Shown here in pieces: positions 5,843 through 13,201 of a DNA stretch of 21,234 nt. The notes beneath the pieces are model-generated. The model made no database searches, was not told where the DNA came from, and saw only the letters and a program-made list of their open reading frames with translations. The DNA is taken from NCBI RefSeq assembly GCF_000278725.1, contig NZ_ALCA01000093.1:1-21234 (forward strand). Reading direction: 5' to 3'. This stretch comes from Actinomyces sp. ICM47. Its GTDB lineage: Bacteria > Actinomycetota > Actinomycetes > Actinomycetales > Actinomycetaceae. The position numbers and the translations under genes were made by a program. Position 1 is the first letter of the stretch. Every line of letters begins with the position of its first letter.

Positions 5843-6743
5843 GCTTTCCGTCATTCTGCCCGCGCGTAACGCTGCGGGCACGATTGCGCGCGCCGTGGCT
5901 TCGACCCTGGCGGCCATGCCGACGGACTCGGAGTTGGTCGTCGGCAATGATTCGTCGTCGGATTCGACGGTCGGCGAAGCCATCCGCGGCGCGTCGCGCG
6001 GGGGAGTGGTCGATCCTCGCCTGCGTATCGAAGACATTACCCCGGGTGAGGGCGGCGTCTCGCGCGTCCTCACTCAGCTGATGGAGCGCACCGATTCGCG
6101 CCTGGTTGGCCGCATGGACGCCGATGATGTCTCCCTGAAGGGGCGCTTCAAGCGCACGATGCACGCCATTGAACGTGGCGATGACATGGTCTTCACGCAG
6201 ATGATCGAATTGCGCGGCTCTCGTCCGGTGCCGCGCATGCCCTATGAGATCACGCCCGAGGATATGGGCTGGCATCTGCTGCTCACCAACCCTGTGTGCC
6301 ACCCGACCATGCTGGCGACGCGCGAGATCATTGACCGTGTCGGCGGTTACCGCGCTGTTCCCGCTGAAGACTATGACCTGTGGATGCGCGTTGCGTCCGC
6401 GGGTGGTCGTATTCGTCGCCTGGCCGCCTGGGGCTTGCTGTATCGGATCCACCCCGGGCAGGTGACGGGAAATAAGGCGTGGCGCTCGGACTCGTGGAAG
6501 AATCCGGATCAGGCCCAGGCTTTCGCCGAGCTGTCGGCGCATCTGACGGGCCAGGAGCTGCCGCGCCTCGTCTCCCTCGTTTCTCTTCCTCGTGACAAGG
6601 CCGAGCGTGAGCTTGAGCGCTTCGTGCAGGTCTACACTCAGGGGGTTGCATCTCGACCCGCAACGTCCCGCCGCGTCCTCGAACGTCGGCTGAATGCGCG
6701 CGCCGCGTGGGTGCGCTCGAACCTTCAAGGAGAACACTCATGA
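5835..6743 (+). CDS. GT2-family glycosyltransferase
   Basis: The 302-residue protein is a GT-A-fold inverting glycosyltransferase (family 2), which moves a sugar from a nucleotide sugar to a growing glycan on the inner membrane face. The N-terminus SVILPARNAAGTI (5-17) and GNDSSSDST (37-45) form the nucleotide-binding part. The metal-binding DxD is within RMDADDVS (D95, D97, D98). EDYDLW (178-183) is the catalytic-base region, followed by YRIHPGQ (203-209). I chose GTG at 5835 because AGGGGG lies about 7 bases upstream and the GT2 fold begins at once. The frame stays open upstream to 5604, but that part is the shadow of the previous gene. It overlaps the preceding gene by 8 bp and the next by 4 bp. 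The sugar specificity is unknown. Confidence 0.9.
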   Translation: MPELSVILPARNAAGTIARAVASTLAAMPTDSELVVGNDSSSDSTVGEAIRGASRGGVVDPRLRIEDITPGEGGVSRVLTQLMERTDSRLVGRMDADDVSLKGRFKRTMHAIERGDDMVFTQMIELRGSRPVPRMPYEITPEDMGWHLLLTNPVCHPTMLATREIIDRVGGYRAVPAEDYDLWMRVASAGGRIRRLAAWGLLYRIHPGQVTGNKAWRSDSWKNPDQAQAFAELSAHLTGQELPRLVSLVSLPRDKAERELERFVQVYTQGVASRPATSRRVLERRLNARAAWVRSNLQGEHS

Positions 6744-8128
6744 TCCTCACCCCTCCGCCGACTGGCGGCCAGCAGATCCTGCGTCACGCCCTGGGGCGTC
6801 GCTGGAGGACGATCGCTGCGGGGACTGTGTTTGGCATGCTTCTTGGTGTTGGCGCCGCCTTCGTGATACCTGTCACGCATTCCGCGACGGTGTCGATGAC
6901 TGTGACGTCGCCGACGCTCACGCCTGCGCCCGCGATTCGTGCGTCGCTGTCGAACACGACGGACATGGTGACTGAGCAGGGAATCGCGAAGTCCGCCGCC
7001 GTCCTGGACGCCGCGGCCGCGACCATCGGCGGCGGGGCGACCGCTGACGAGCTGCGCGAGAACATGGAGGTGTCGGGCGACACGAATGGCACGATCGTCA
7101 AGATCGAGTACTCCGCGCCTACCCGCGCCGAGGCCGTCAAGGCCGCTGACGCGATCTCGGACGCCTATCTCAAGGAACGTACGGCCCTCGTCGAGCAGCG
7201 CGCGAACGAGATGGCCTCCGCCGTGAACGAGCAGATTGCCACCTTGGAGGCCGAACTCAAAAGCCTGAACCCCGTCGTGGATGAGGACGGCGACGTCGTG
7301 AGCACTAACCCGCGCGCCAAGGAGCTGACCGAAGACATCAACAAGCTGAAGGAACAGGCCGCGACGCTGGAGCCCTACCACGCCACCGCCGGCCTCGTCA
7401 TCACGAGTGGCGATGCTTCGACTGACACGGTTGAGCCCGCGAAGTCCCGCCTGATCCTCATTTTCACGGTCGTCGGTCTGTTCGCTGGCCTGGTGCTGAT
7501 GCTTCTGCGTGAGACGCGCGCTCGTACCCTCGATTCGCCCACGCAGCTGGCTGACTTGACGGCTCTGCCCGTGTGGAGCGCCGAGGAAGGCGCGCCCGAA
7601 CCGTGGCTTGCTCCCACCCGTATGCTCGCGATGGCGATTGATCGCGACCACTGGGTCGACCTCATTACTGACGCCTCCGACGCGGAGTCCCGTCAGCTGC
7701 ACCGCGTCCTGTCGCGTTCGCTCGCCGAGACTCGTGTGCCGACGCCTCGCCTGATCGACATCTACCAGCCCCTGGCCTCCCTGCTTGACGAGGTCCGTCC
7801 TTCCCGCCACGTGCTCATCGCCGTGCGTAAGGGCCACGACCTCAAGGAGCTGCACGCCCTCCTCAACGAGCTGGCCATCATCAACCGCGAGGTGAACGGC
7901 ATGCTCTACCTGGATGGCACGGTGACGGCCGGGGCCGAGGACCTGGCTGAGCCTGCGCCCGTCGCTCAGGTGATCGAACCCACGGACGAGGTCGTGGCGG
8001 ACCCGTCCCCGGAGGAGACGGCTATCCTGCGCAAGGTAGAAGTCAGCTCCGAGCCGACCCCCAAGAAGACGTCGGACAACAAGGCGTCCAAGAAGAACGA
8101 CTCCACCGATTCGAAGGATAAGAAATGA
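6740..8128 (+). CDS. Wzz-like polysaccharide chain-length / co-polymerase protein
   Basis: The 462-residue protein has the polysaccharide co-polymerase layout: a membrane segment at about 24-45, an exported region with helical, coiled-coil-like stretches (about 125-215), and a second membrane segment at about 237-256. Such proteins set glycan chain length with the Wzy polymerase. The cytoplasmic C-terminus (about 257-462) is long but shows no Walker A P-loop and no Tyr-rich tail, so it is not a functional BY-kinase by these marks. It ends in a Lys/Asp/Ser-rich tail. The ATG at 6740 has AAGGAG 7 bases upstream and overlaps the previous stop as ATGA; an upstream ATG at 6707 is inside the preceding gene and less likely. 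The gene lies between two glycosyltransferase genes, two genes before the polymerase. Confidence 0.82.
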   Translation: MILTPPPTGGQQILRHALGRRWRTIAAGTVFGMLLGVGAAFVIPVTHSATVSMTVTSPTLTPAPAIRASLSNTTDMVTEQGIAKSAAVLDAAAATIGGGATADELRENMEVSGDTNGTIVKIEYSAPTRAEAVKAADAISDAYLKERTALVEQRANEMASAVNEQIATLEAELKSLNPVVDEDGDVVSTNPRAKELTEDINKLKEQAATLEPYHATAGLVITSGDASTDTVEPAKSRLILIFTVVGLFAGLVLMLLRETRARTLDSPTQLADLTALPVWSAEEGAPEPWLAPTRMLAMAIDRDHWVDLITDASDAESRQLHRVLSRSLAETRVPTPRLIDIYQPLASLLDEVRPSRHVLIAVRKGHDLKELHALLNELAIINREVNGMLYLDGTVTAGAEDLAEPAPVAQVIEPTDEVVADPSPEETAILRKVEVSSEPTPKKTSDNKASKKNDSTDSKDKK

Positions 8129-9462
8129 GTGCCGAGGAGACCCTGGTGGTCGACGATCAGGCAGCGTCCATCTGGCACGTTGACCGCACCGCCCGCGTCA
8201 CCCAGCTGATTTCGGGTGACCCGAAGGACCCCCGCGCGCTCGTTCTCGTGCGCGACAATGGGCGTAACTCCGACTTCATTGAGATCGAGGGGACGGCTCA
8301 CCCCGAGTACTCGGCGCGCGTCGCCGCAGTCGAAGCTGCGTCCCCGCGCGGATGGGAAGAAGGTGCCGGCGCGAAGGTCGACGCCACGGTCATCATGTGC
8401 ACGGTCGGCTCCTGCGACATGCTCGAGGCTGCGGTGCGCGCGATTCTGGCCCAAAAGCATCATCGCTTCACCCTGGTCGTCGTGGATAACGCCCCCGAGA
8501 CCGGCCAGACACGCGAGAAGCTCGCGAGTATCGACGACACACGCATGACCATCGTGTCCGCCTCGCGTCCCGGCCTGTCGCGCGCCCGCAACCGCGGCGT
8601 GCTGGCCGCCCGCGGCGAGGTCATCGTCTTCACCGACGACGACGCGATCGTCGACCCCAACTGGCTGACCGCGATGATCGACCCCTTCACGGCATCGCCG
8701 TACGTAGCTGCCACCACCGGCATCGCCCTGCCGCTGGAGGAACGCTACAAGCCTCAGCGCTGGTTCGAATCGCGCGGTGGCTTCCCCAAGGACATGAAGC
8801 CCCGCGTGTGGTGCGCGGGCGACATGCCCGAGGGCCTGGAGGTGCTGGGTGAAAAGGGTGAAGGAGGCCCGCTCTTCCCGATCACGACGGCTCGCGTGGG
8901 GGCCGGCGTCTGCATGGCCATGCGTCGCGACGTCCTCATGGAGGTCGGCCCCTTCGACCCCGCGCTCGGCGCTGGCACCTCGACGCGAGGCGGCGAGGAC
9001 CTCGACATGTTCGCGCGCATCTTGGCCACAGGCGACGTCATCATCCACACGCCTGACGCTCTCGTGCACCATCGTCACCGCGTCGACGAGGCCGGCCTGG
9101 ATAAGCAGATTCGCGGCAACGGCTCCGGCATGGCCGCTCTGCTGACGAAGGCCATCATCGAGAAGCCCTCGGTCCTGTGCACCCTCGTGGGACGCATTCC
9201 CGGAATCCTTAAGCGCATCAAGCCCGGCGGTGCCCGCGTGGCCGGCCGTGATGACGATACGCCCGGTTCGCTCACCAGGTCCGAAATCAAGGGCTTCCTG
9301 GAGGGCCCCTTCCTCTACCTGTCTTCGCGCAAGCGCAACAGGCTCGCCCCGCTCCACCCGGCTGACGAGCCGGCGGCCGACGCGACCGCGCAGAACAACG
9401 CTGACGCAGCCCCGGCCTCGTCCGAGGAACGTGGCACTCCTGAAGGGAACACGAGCGCGTGA
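8125..9462 (+). CDS. GT2-family glycosyltransferase with N-terminal extension
   Basis: The 445-residue protein has a GT-A-type domain from about 85 to 345. Marks are ATVIMCTVGSCDMLEAAV (about 87-104), VVVDNAPE (118-125), RPGLSRARNRGV (148-159), the DxD-type DDD at 171-173 in VFTDDDAIVDPNW, and GGEDLDMF (289-296) with the likely catalytic acidic residues. The first 80 or so residues form an extra domain I do not recognise. The last 70 are charged and Ala/Pro-rich, probably disordered. The ATG overlaps the previous stop by 4 bp and has AAGGATAAGAA upstream. It probably adds one sugar of the polysaccharide repeat unit at the inner membrane face; specificity is unknown. Confidence 0.88.
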   Translation: MSAEETLVVDDQAASIWHVDRTARVTQLISGDPKDPRALVLVRDNGRNSDFIEIEGTAHPEYSARVAAVEAASPRGWEEGAGAKVDATVIMCTVGSCDMLEAAVRAILAQKHHRFTLVVVDNAPETGQTREKLASIDDTRMTIVSASRPGLSRARNRGVLAARGEVIVFTDDDAIVDPNWLTAMIDPFTASPYVAATTGIALPLEERYKPQRWFESRGGFPKDMKPRVWCAGDMPEGLEVLGEKGEGGPLFPITTARVGAGVCMAMRRDVLMEVGPFDPALGAGTSTRGGEDLDMFARILATGDVIIHTPDALVHHRHRVDEAGLDKQIRGNGSGMAALLTKAIIEKPSVLCTLVGRIPGILKRIKPGGARVAGRDDDTPGSLTRSEIKGFLEGPFLYLSSRKRNRLAPLHPADEPAADATAQNNADAAPASSEERGTPEGNTSA

Positions 9463-10973
9463 GTTGGGGCCGCGGAATCTGGAGGAAGCCGCCACCGGCG
9501 CGCATCGGGCCGCTGCGGGAGGACGCGCAGGACCTGCCGGCGTGGCCCTTCGTCGCGGCCTACTCGATGTACCTGCTGTGGTGGGTCCTGGGCTCCGGCG
9601 ACCTGATGTGGCCGTTCTTCGGGATCATCATGCTCGTGCTGATGCTTGGCCGAAGCGGTCTGCGTTTCCCGCCCGGAACGATCATCTGGATGTTTTTCCT
9701 GGCGTGGGTGTTGGCGTCTATGTCGATGCTCGACTCGGGCGGGCGCGTCATTGGCGCGTTCTACCGCTTCCTGCTCCAGCTCGCTCCCGGTATCTTCGCG
9801 GTCTACGCGTACAACGCGCGTAAGACGCTGAGCGTGCGCGTCATCGTGGGCACGATGTGGGGTTTTCTCCTGTCGACCACGATTGGTGGCTTCATCGCCA
9901 TGGCGTGGCCCGAGCTGCGCTTCAAGACGCTCATGTACTACCTGGTGCCGAAGCCCCTGCATGCCAACGACTTCGTCAAGGAGTTCACGAAGCGCGCCAC
10001 TACCCAGTGGAACCCGTCGTCGTGGATTCTGTCCGACCCGCGTCCCTCCGCGCCGTTCATCTACGCGAATACGTACGGCAACGTGTACTCGATGATCTTC
10101 CCGCTCGCGCTGATTTTTGCGTACGTGCTGTGGCGCGAGCGCTCGACATATCGTTTCATCGTTGTTGGCGTGTGCGCGCTGTCGATCATCCCGGCGGCAG
10201 CAACGCTCAACCGCGGCATGTATATCGGCCTCATCGTCATCGTGACGTGGGTCGGTTTCCAGCGCCTGCGCGCCGGGGCGTGGCGCACCGTTGTGGGCAT
10301 CATTGGGGCCCTCGTCGTCGCTGTGGTGGCCTGGCTATCCACGCCCGCCTCGAAGTCCCTGTTCGACCGTCTCCAGGAATCCTCCTCAACCGCGGACCGT
10401 GCGTCGAACTACCTGGAGACCCTCGACGAGCTTGCTGAATCGCCGTTCCTGGGATTTGGTGCTCCTCGCCCCTCGGCGTCGTCCTGGCTGCCAGCCTTGG
10501 GCACCCAGGGCCAGTTCTGGACCGTCATCTTCTCCTACGGCCTCGTCGGCATTTTCCTGTTCATCCTGTTCTTCCTGCGCATGTTCCCGCGCATCTGGCG
10601 GGCCAAGGATGTCTACGGTTCGATCCTGGGCGGCATCATGCTGGCCACCCTGGTCGAGCAGTTCTACTACGGCATGAACACGGGCCTGATGCTCTCGGTC
10701 GTCGCTGCCGCCTTGCTGTCGCGTCACCTGGAAGAAGAGAACGACCCGCTGCGCGTGGCCGCCGTACAAGCCGGTACACCCACGCCCGGTTCCGTTGCTG
10801 GTACGGTCCGCGCCGCGGCTCCCGTGCGTCTGGGCGAATGGGGAAGCCCCGCCGCGAACGACGGGGCTTTCTCCACTCGGATGCTCGAACGACTCAACAG
10901 GTCGGGTCGTCGGGGAAGGAGACACCGGAGAGCTTCCAGTTCTGACCATCCTTCACAAACTGAAAGTATGTGA
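9459..10973 (+). CDS. Wzy / O-antigen-ligase-like polysaccharide polymerase
   Basis: The 504-residue protein has about 12 hydrophobic segments (from about residue 30 to 421) with two longer exported loops at about 150-204 and 295-355. The second loop contains RLQESSSTADRASNYLETL followed by ESPFLGFG (about 305-334), the pattern typical of O-antigen ligase/Wzy proteins. These enzymes join lipid-linked repeat units, or transfer glycan, on the outer membrane face. The GTG start overlaps the previous stop by 4 bp. The tail after about 425 is hydrophilic and very Arg/Ser-rich. Its last 80 bp overlap the opposite-strand gene at 10894-11538, and its coding sequence runs through the hairpin at 10844-10869. 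The true C-terminus may therefore differ. Confidence 0.82.
   Translation: MSWGRGIWRKPPPARIGPLREDAQDLPAWPFVAAYSMYLLWWVLGSGDLMWPFFGIIMLVLMLGRSGLRFPPGTIIWMFFLAWVLASMSMLDSGGRVIGAFYRFLLQLAPGIFAVYAYNARKTLSVRVIVGTMWGFLLSTTIGGFIAMAWPELRFKTLMYYLVPKPLHANDFVKEFTKRATTQWNPSSWILSDPRPSAPFIYANTYGNVYSMIFPLALIFAYVLWRERSTYRFIVVGVCALSIIPAAATLNRGMYIGLIVIVTWVGFQRLRAGAWRTVVGIIGALVVAVVAWLSTPASKSLFDRLQESSSTADRASNYLETLDELAESPFLGFGAPRPSASSWLPALGTQGQFWTVIFSYGLVGIFLFILFFLRMFPRIWRAKDVYGSILGGIMLATLVEQFYYGMNTGLMLSVVAAALLSRHLEEENDPLRVAAVQAGTPTPGSVAGTVRAAAPVRLGEWGSPAANDGAFSTRMLERLNRSGRRGRRHRRASSSDHPSQTESM
10844..10869 (+). terminator. Terminator-like hairpin inside the polymerase 3' end
   Basis: AAGCCCCG (10844-10851) pairs exactly with CGGGGCTT (10862-10869) around a 10-nt loop, followed on the plus strand by TCTCC, giving a short TTTCT run. 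It sits between the two convergent genes as a transcription terminator would. It is 25 bp past the minus gene's stop, but about 100 bp before the polymerase stop codon. Confidence 0.6.
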
Positions 10974-11538
10974 GGGCGCGGGTCATGGTCGTGTCGTCCG
11001 TCAAAGACGTCCCCGCGTCGTTGAGGATGCGCACGGAGGAGGAGTCCACACAGGCCGACACGGTGAGGTTTCCGGCACCGTCATCGGCGATGACCTGCGG
11101 GTTTTCGACAGTTGGCGTGCCCTCGGAGTGCAGGCCTTCCTTCGCCCATTCGACAGCCTGCGCATCGAATTCTTCGAGCGCGGACTCGGTGAGCACGGAA
11201 GACAGGTCGGTCGCCTGGGCCTGCTCGGGATCGGTGTACGCGTCGTACAGGGTTGTCAGGATGTACGAGGCCTGGTCGCCAGCCTCGGTGGCCGTCTCCA
11301 TCGCGCCGTTTGCGTTGGCGGGACCCGCCGACTGCGGCGTGATGGTCTTGGCGATGGATTGCGGGGCGTCGGATTGGCCGGGACCCACGCTCTGCACGCC
11401 GGAGGCTGCGGTGGTCTCAGTGTCGGAAGAACCCGTCAGGCGCAGTACCACGACGATGACGAGCGCGATGACCAGGAGGATCGCTGCTGCCACGAGGCCC
11501 TTCTTGCGGGTGGGGGAGAGAGAGTTGATGAAGTTCAT
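10894..11538 (-). CDS. Membrane-anchored NTF2-like protein, unknown role
   Basis: The 214-residue protein has a short basic N-terminus (SPTRKKG), one membrane segment at about 14-33, a Thr/Ser/Gly/Pro-rich linker to about 85, and an exported domain at about 86-212. That domain has the helix-then-strands pattern of NTF2/SnoaL-like actinobacterial surface proteins (YILTTLYDAYTDPEQA; ALTYFQFVKDGQNWKLSGVSF). It contains only two cysteines, C163 and the last residue C214, which could form a disulfide outside the cell. It is the only minus-strand gene in the polysaccharide region, lies between polymerase and flippase, and overlaps the polymerase gene end by 80 bp. A TATAAC -10-like box precedes it. 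No enzymatic motif is visible; a structural or regulatory role at the envelope is only a guess. Confidence 0.75.
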   Translation of the reverse strand: MNFINSLSPTRKKGLVAAAILLVIALVIVVVLRLTGSSDTETTAASGVQSVGPGQSDAPQSIAKTITPQSAGPANANGAMETATEAGDQASYILTTLYDAYTDPEQAQATDLSSVLTESALEEFDAQAVEWAKEGLHSEGTPTVENPQVIADDGAGNLTVSACVDSSSVRILNDAGTSLTDDTTMTRALTYFQFVKDGQNWKLSGVSFPDDPTC

Positions 11539-11555
11539 GTGTTTCCCATCGATCG

Positions 11556-11561
11556 GTTATA
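11556..11561 (-). promoter_or_regulatory. Possible -10 box for the NTF2-like gene
   Basis: On the minus strand TATAAC lies 17 bases before the ATG at 11538. The transcript would have a leader of about 10 nt containing ATGGGAAAC. No good -35 is visible. The box sits in the 59-bp gap between this gene and the divergent flippase gene. Confidence 0.35.
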
Positions 11562-11597
11562 GGGAAAGGCTACCGCGTGGTAGCGGGAAGGTTAATC

Positions 11598-13085
11598 ATG
11601 AGTGAGGCAAATCAAGCCAGGCGGTCCCTCGCTCGCGGGGGCATCGTCGGGTTCGTCGGAGCCATGGCCTCGGCCATCCTGGGTTTCGCTTTCACGATCA
11701 TTCTCTCGCGCATGTTGGGCGCGACCGGCGCGGGCGTCGTCACGCAGGCGACGGGCGTGTTCGCCATCGTCATGGCCTTGGCGAAGGTTGGCCTGGACTC
11801 CACGGCCATCTACCTGATGCCTCGCCTGTCCCTGGATGCGCCCCAGGAGATCCGCGCAACCCTGTCGTTTATGGCGACGATGACGGTGGGCGTGTCCACC
11901 GTGTGCGTCCTCGTTCTCGAGGCCGTGGCCCCGTTGATCTGGAATGCTGAGGTGTCGGGTGCGACCCGCGCTGTCCTCTGGTTCGTCCCGATCGGTGCAC
12001 TCACGCTCGTGGCGTCCGCCGCGCTGCGGGCGCTGGGTAACATGCGTGAGTACGTGCTCGTCCAGAACCTGCTGCTGCCGGGCCTGCGTCCCCTTCTGGT
12101 GGCCCTGGCGGCCGCGCTGACGGGTTCTCTGGCGCTCGTCTCAGTCGCGTGGGCCCTGCCCTTCGTCGTGGTGCTGGTGGCATCTTGGTGGCTGTTGCTG
12201 CGGCACATGCCGTCGGTGGCGGACTCTGAGGGGCGCTGGCCGAGTGTGCAGCGTCGTCGTCAGGTCGTCTCCTTCGCGCTGCCTCGCACCCTGACTGCCG
12301 GTCTCGAGCAGGCCCTGCAGTGGCTGGACGTCCTGCTGGTCGGCCTGCTCGCGGGCGATGCTGCCTCGGGTATCTACGGCGGTGCGATCCGTTTCATTCA
12401 GGCGGGCATGGTCGTCGATACGGCCCTGCGCGTCGTCGTCTCTCCGCAGTTCTCCAAGCTCCTGCACCAGGAGCGCATCAAGGAGCTGCGCGACCTCTAC
12501 GGCACGGCCTCTATCTGGCTGGTGCTTTTCGCCGCGCCGATCTACGCGCTCATGGCGATCTACGCTCCGGCTCTCATGAGGATCCTCGGTGATGGTTTCG
12601 CGCCGGGCGCGAACGTGCTCGTTGTCCTGTGCATCGGCTCTATCGTGACCTTCATGGCGGGCAACATTCACTCGCTGCTCATCATGAGTGGGCGCTCTGG
12701 GTGGGCGGCCGTGAACAAGGTTGTGGTGCTGACGCTGAACGTTGTGGGCAACGTCATTTTCATTCCTCGTGGAGGTATGGTCGCAGCTGCGGCGGTTTGG
12801 GCGTTTTGCATGGTGCTTGACGCTGTGATGGCGACCGTTCAGGTGTCGCGCTTCATCGGTGTGACACCGAAAATCTCTGAAGTGGTCAAGCCGATCCTTG
12901 TTGTGGGCGCATCTGCCGCAATTCCTGGTGGTTGTATAGCATGGTTGTGCGGGCGCGATTCTTTCGTCGGGATGGTCGCTGGGTCGGCCCTCTCGGTCCT
13001 CGTTTTCGCTTGTGTTTGTTGGGCTTTTCGGGATCGGCTCCATCTCTCGGGACTTGGGTCCTTGGCAAAGAAAAAACGGGGGTAA
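11598..13085 (+). CDS. Wzx-like polysaccharide flippase (MOP superfamily)
   Basis: The 495-residue polytopic membrane protein has about 12-14 hydrophobic segments. Its N-terminus, LARGGIVGFVGAMASAILGF then SRMLGATGAGVV, matches the opening helices of Wzx/MurJ/MATE-like exporters. Such proteins flip polyprenyl-linked repeat units across the membrane. The Lys-rich end (LAKKKRG) is cytoplasmic by the positive-inside rule. The ATG at 11598 has GGAAGG six bases upstream; an in-frame GTG at 11577 has no such site. It follows the minus-strand gene, so it must be transcribed from a promoter in 11539-11597 or by read-through. It supplies the flippase matching the polymerase and chain-length protein upstream. 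Confidence 0.88.
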   Translation: MSEANQARRSLARGGIVGFVGAMASAILGFAFTIILSRMLGATGAGVVTQATGVFAIVMALAKVGLDSTAIYLMPRLSLDAPQEIRATLSFMATMTVGVSTVCVLVLEAVAPLIWNAEVSGATRAVLWFVPIGALTLVASAALRALGNMREYVLVQNLLLPGLRPLLVALAAALTGSLALVSVAWALPFVVVLVASWWLLLRHMPSVADSEGRWPSVQRRRQVVSFALPRTLTAGLEQALQWLDVLLVGLLAGDAASGIYGGAIRFIQAGMVVDTALRVVVSPQFSKLLHQERIKELRDLYGTASIWLVLFAAPIYALMAIYAPALMRILGDGFAPGANVLVVLCIGSIVTFMAGNIHSLLIMSGRSGWAAVNKVVVLTLNVVGNVIFIPRGGMVAAAAVWAFCMVLDAVMATVQVSRFIGVTPKISEVVKPILVVGASAAIPGGCIAWLCGRDSFVGMVAGSALSVLVFACVCWAFRDRLHLSGLGSLAKKKRG

Positions 13086-13115
13086 GGAAGGGGTGTATGA
13101 GGCACCTGTGAAGGT

Positions 13116-13144
13116 TTGACTTGACCGGCCGGTTGATGGACTAT
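13116..13144 (+). promoter_or_regulatory. Possible promoter of the first fibrinogen-like gene
   Basis: TTGACT (13116-13121) and GACTAT (13139-13144) are separated by 17 bp. The spacer includes the palindrome ACCGGCCGGT. A 7-bp inverted repeat, CTTGTTG/CAACAAG (13147-13153 and 13168-13174), follows at the expected transcription start. The layout is similar upstream of the paralogous gene at 16942. Confidence 0.45.
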
Positions 13145-13154
13145 TCCTTGTTGT

Positions 13155-13170
13155 GTAATCATTAGTGCAA
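13155..13170 (+). promoter_or_regulatory. Motif shared by the two fibrinogen-like genes (copy 1)
   Basis: GTAATCATTAGTGCAA lies 31 bases before the start codon. It matches GTAACCATTAATGCGA at 16910-16925 at 13 of 16 positions, while the surrounding upstream sequences are otherwise not alike. It may be an operator or a conserved leader segment controlling both genes. Confidence 0.4.
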
Positions 13171-13201
13171 CAAGATTATTGTCCCGCTGAAAGGCCGTGT
13201 C

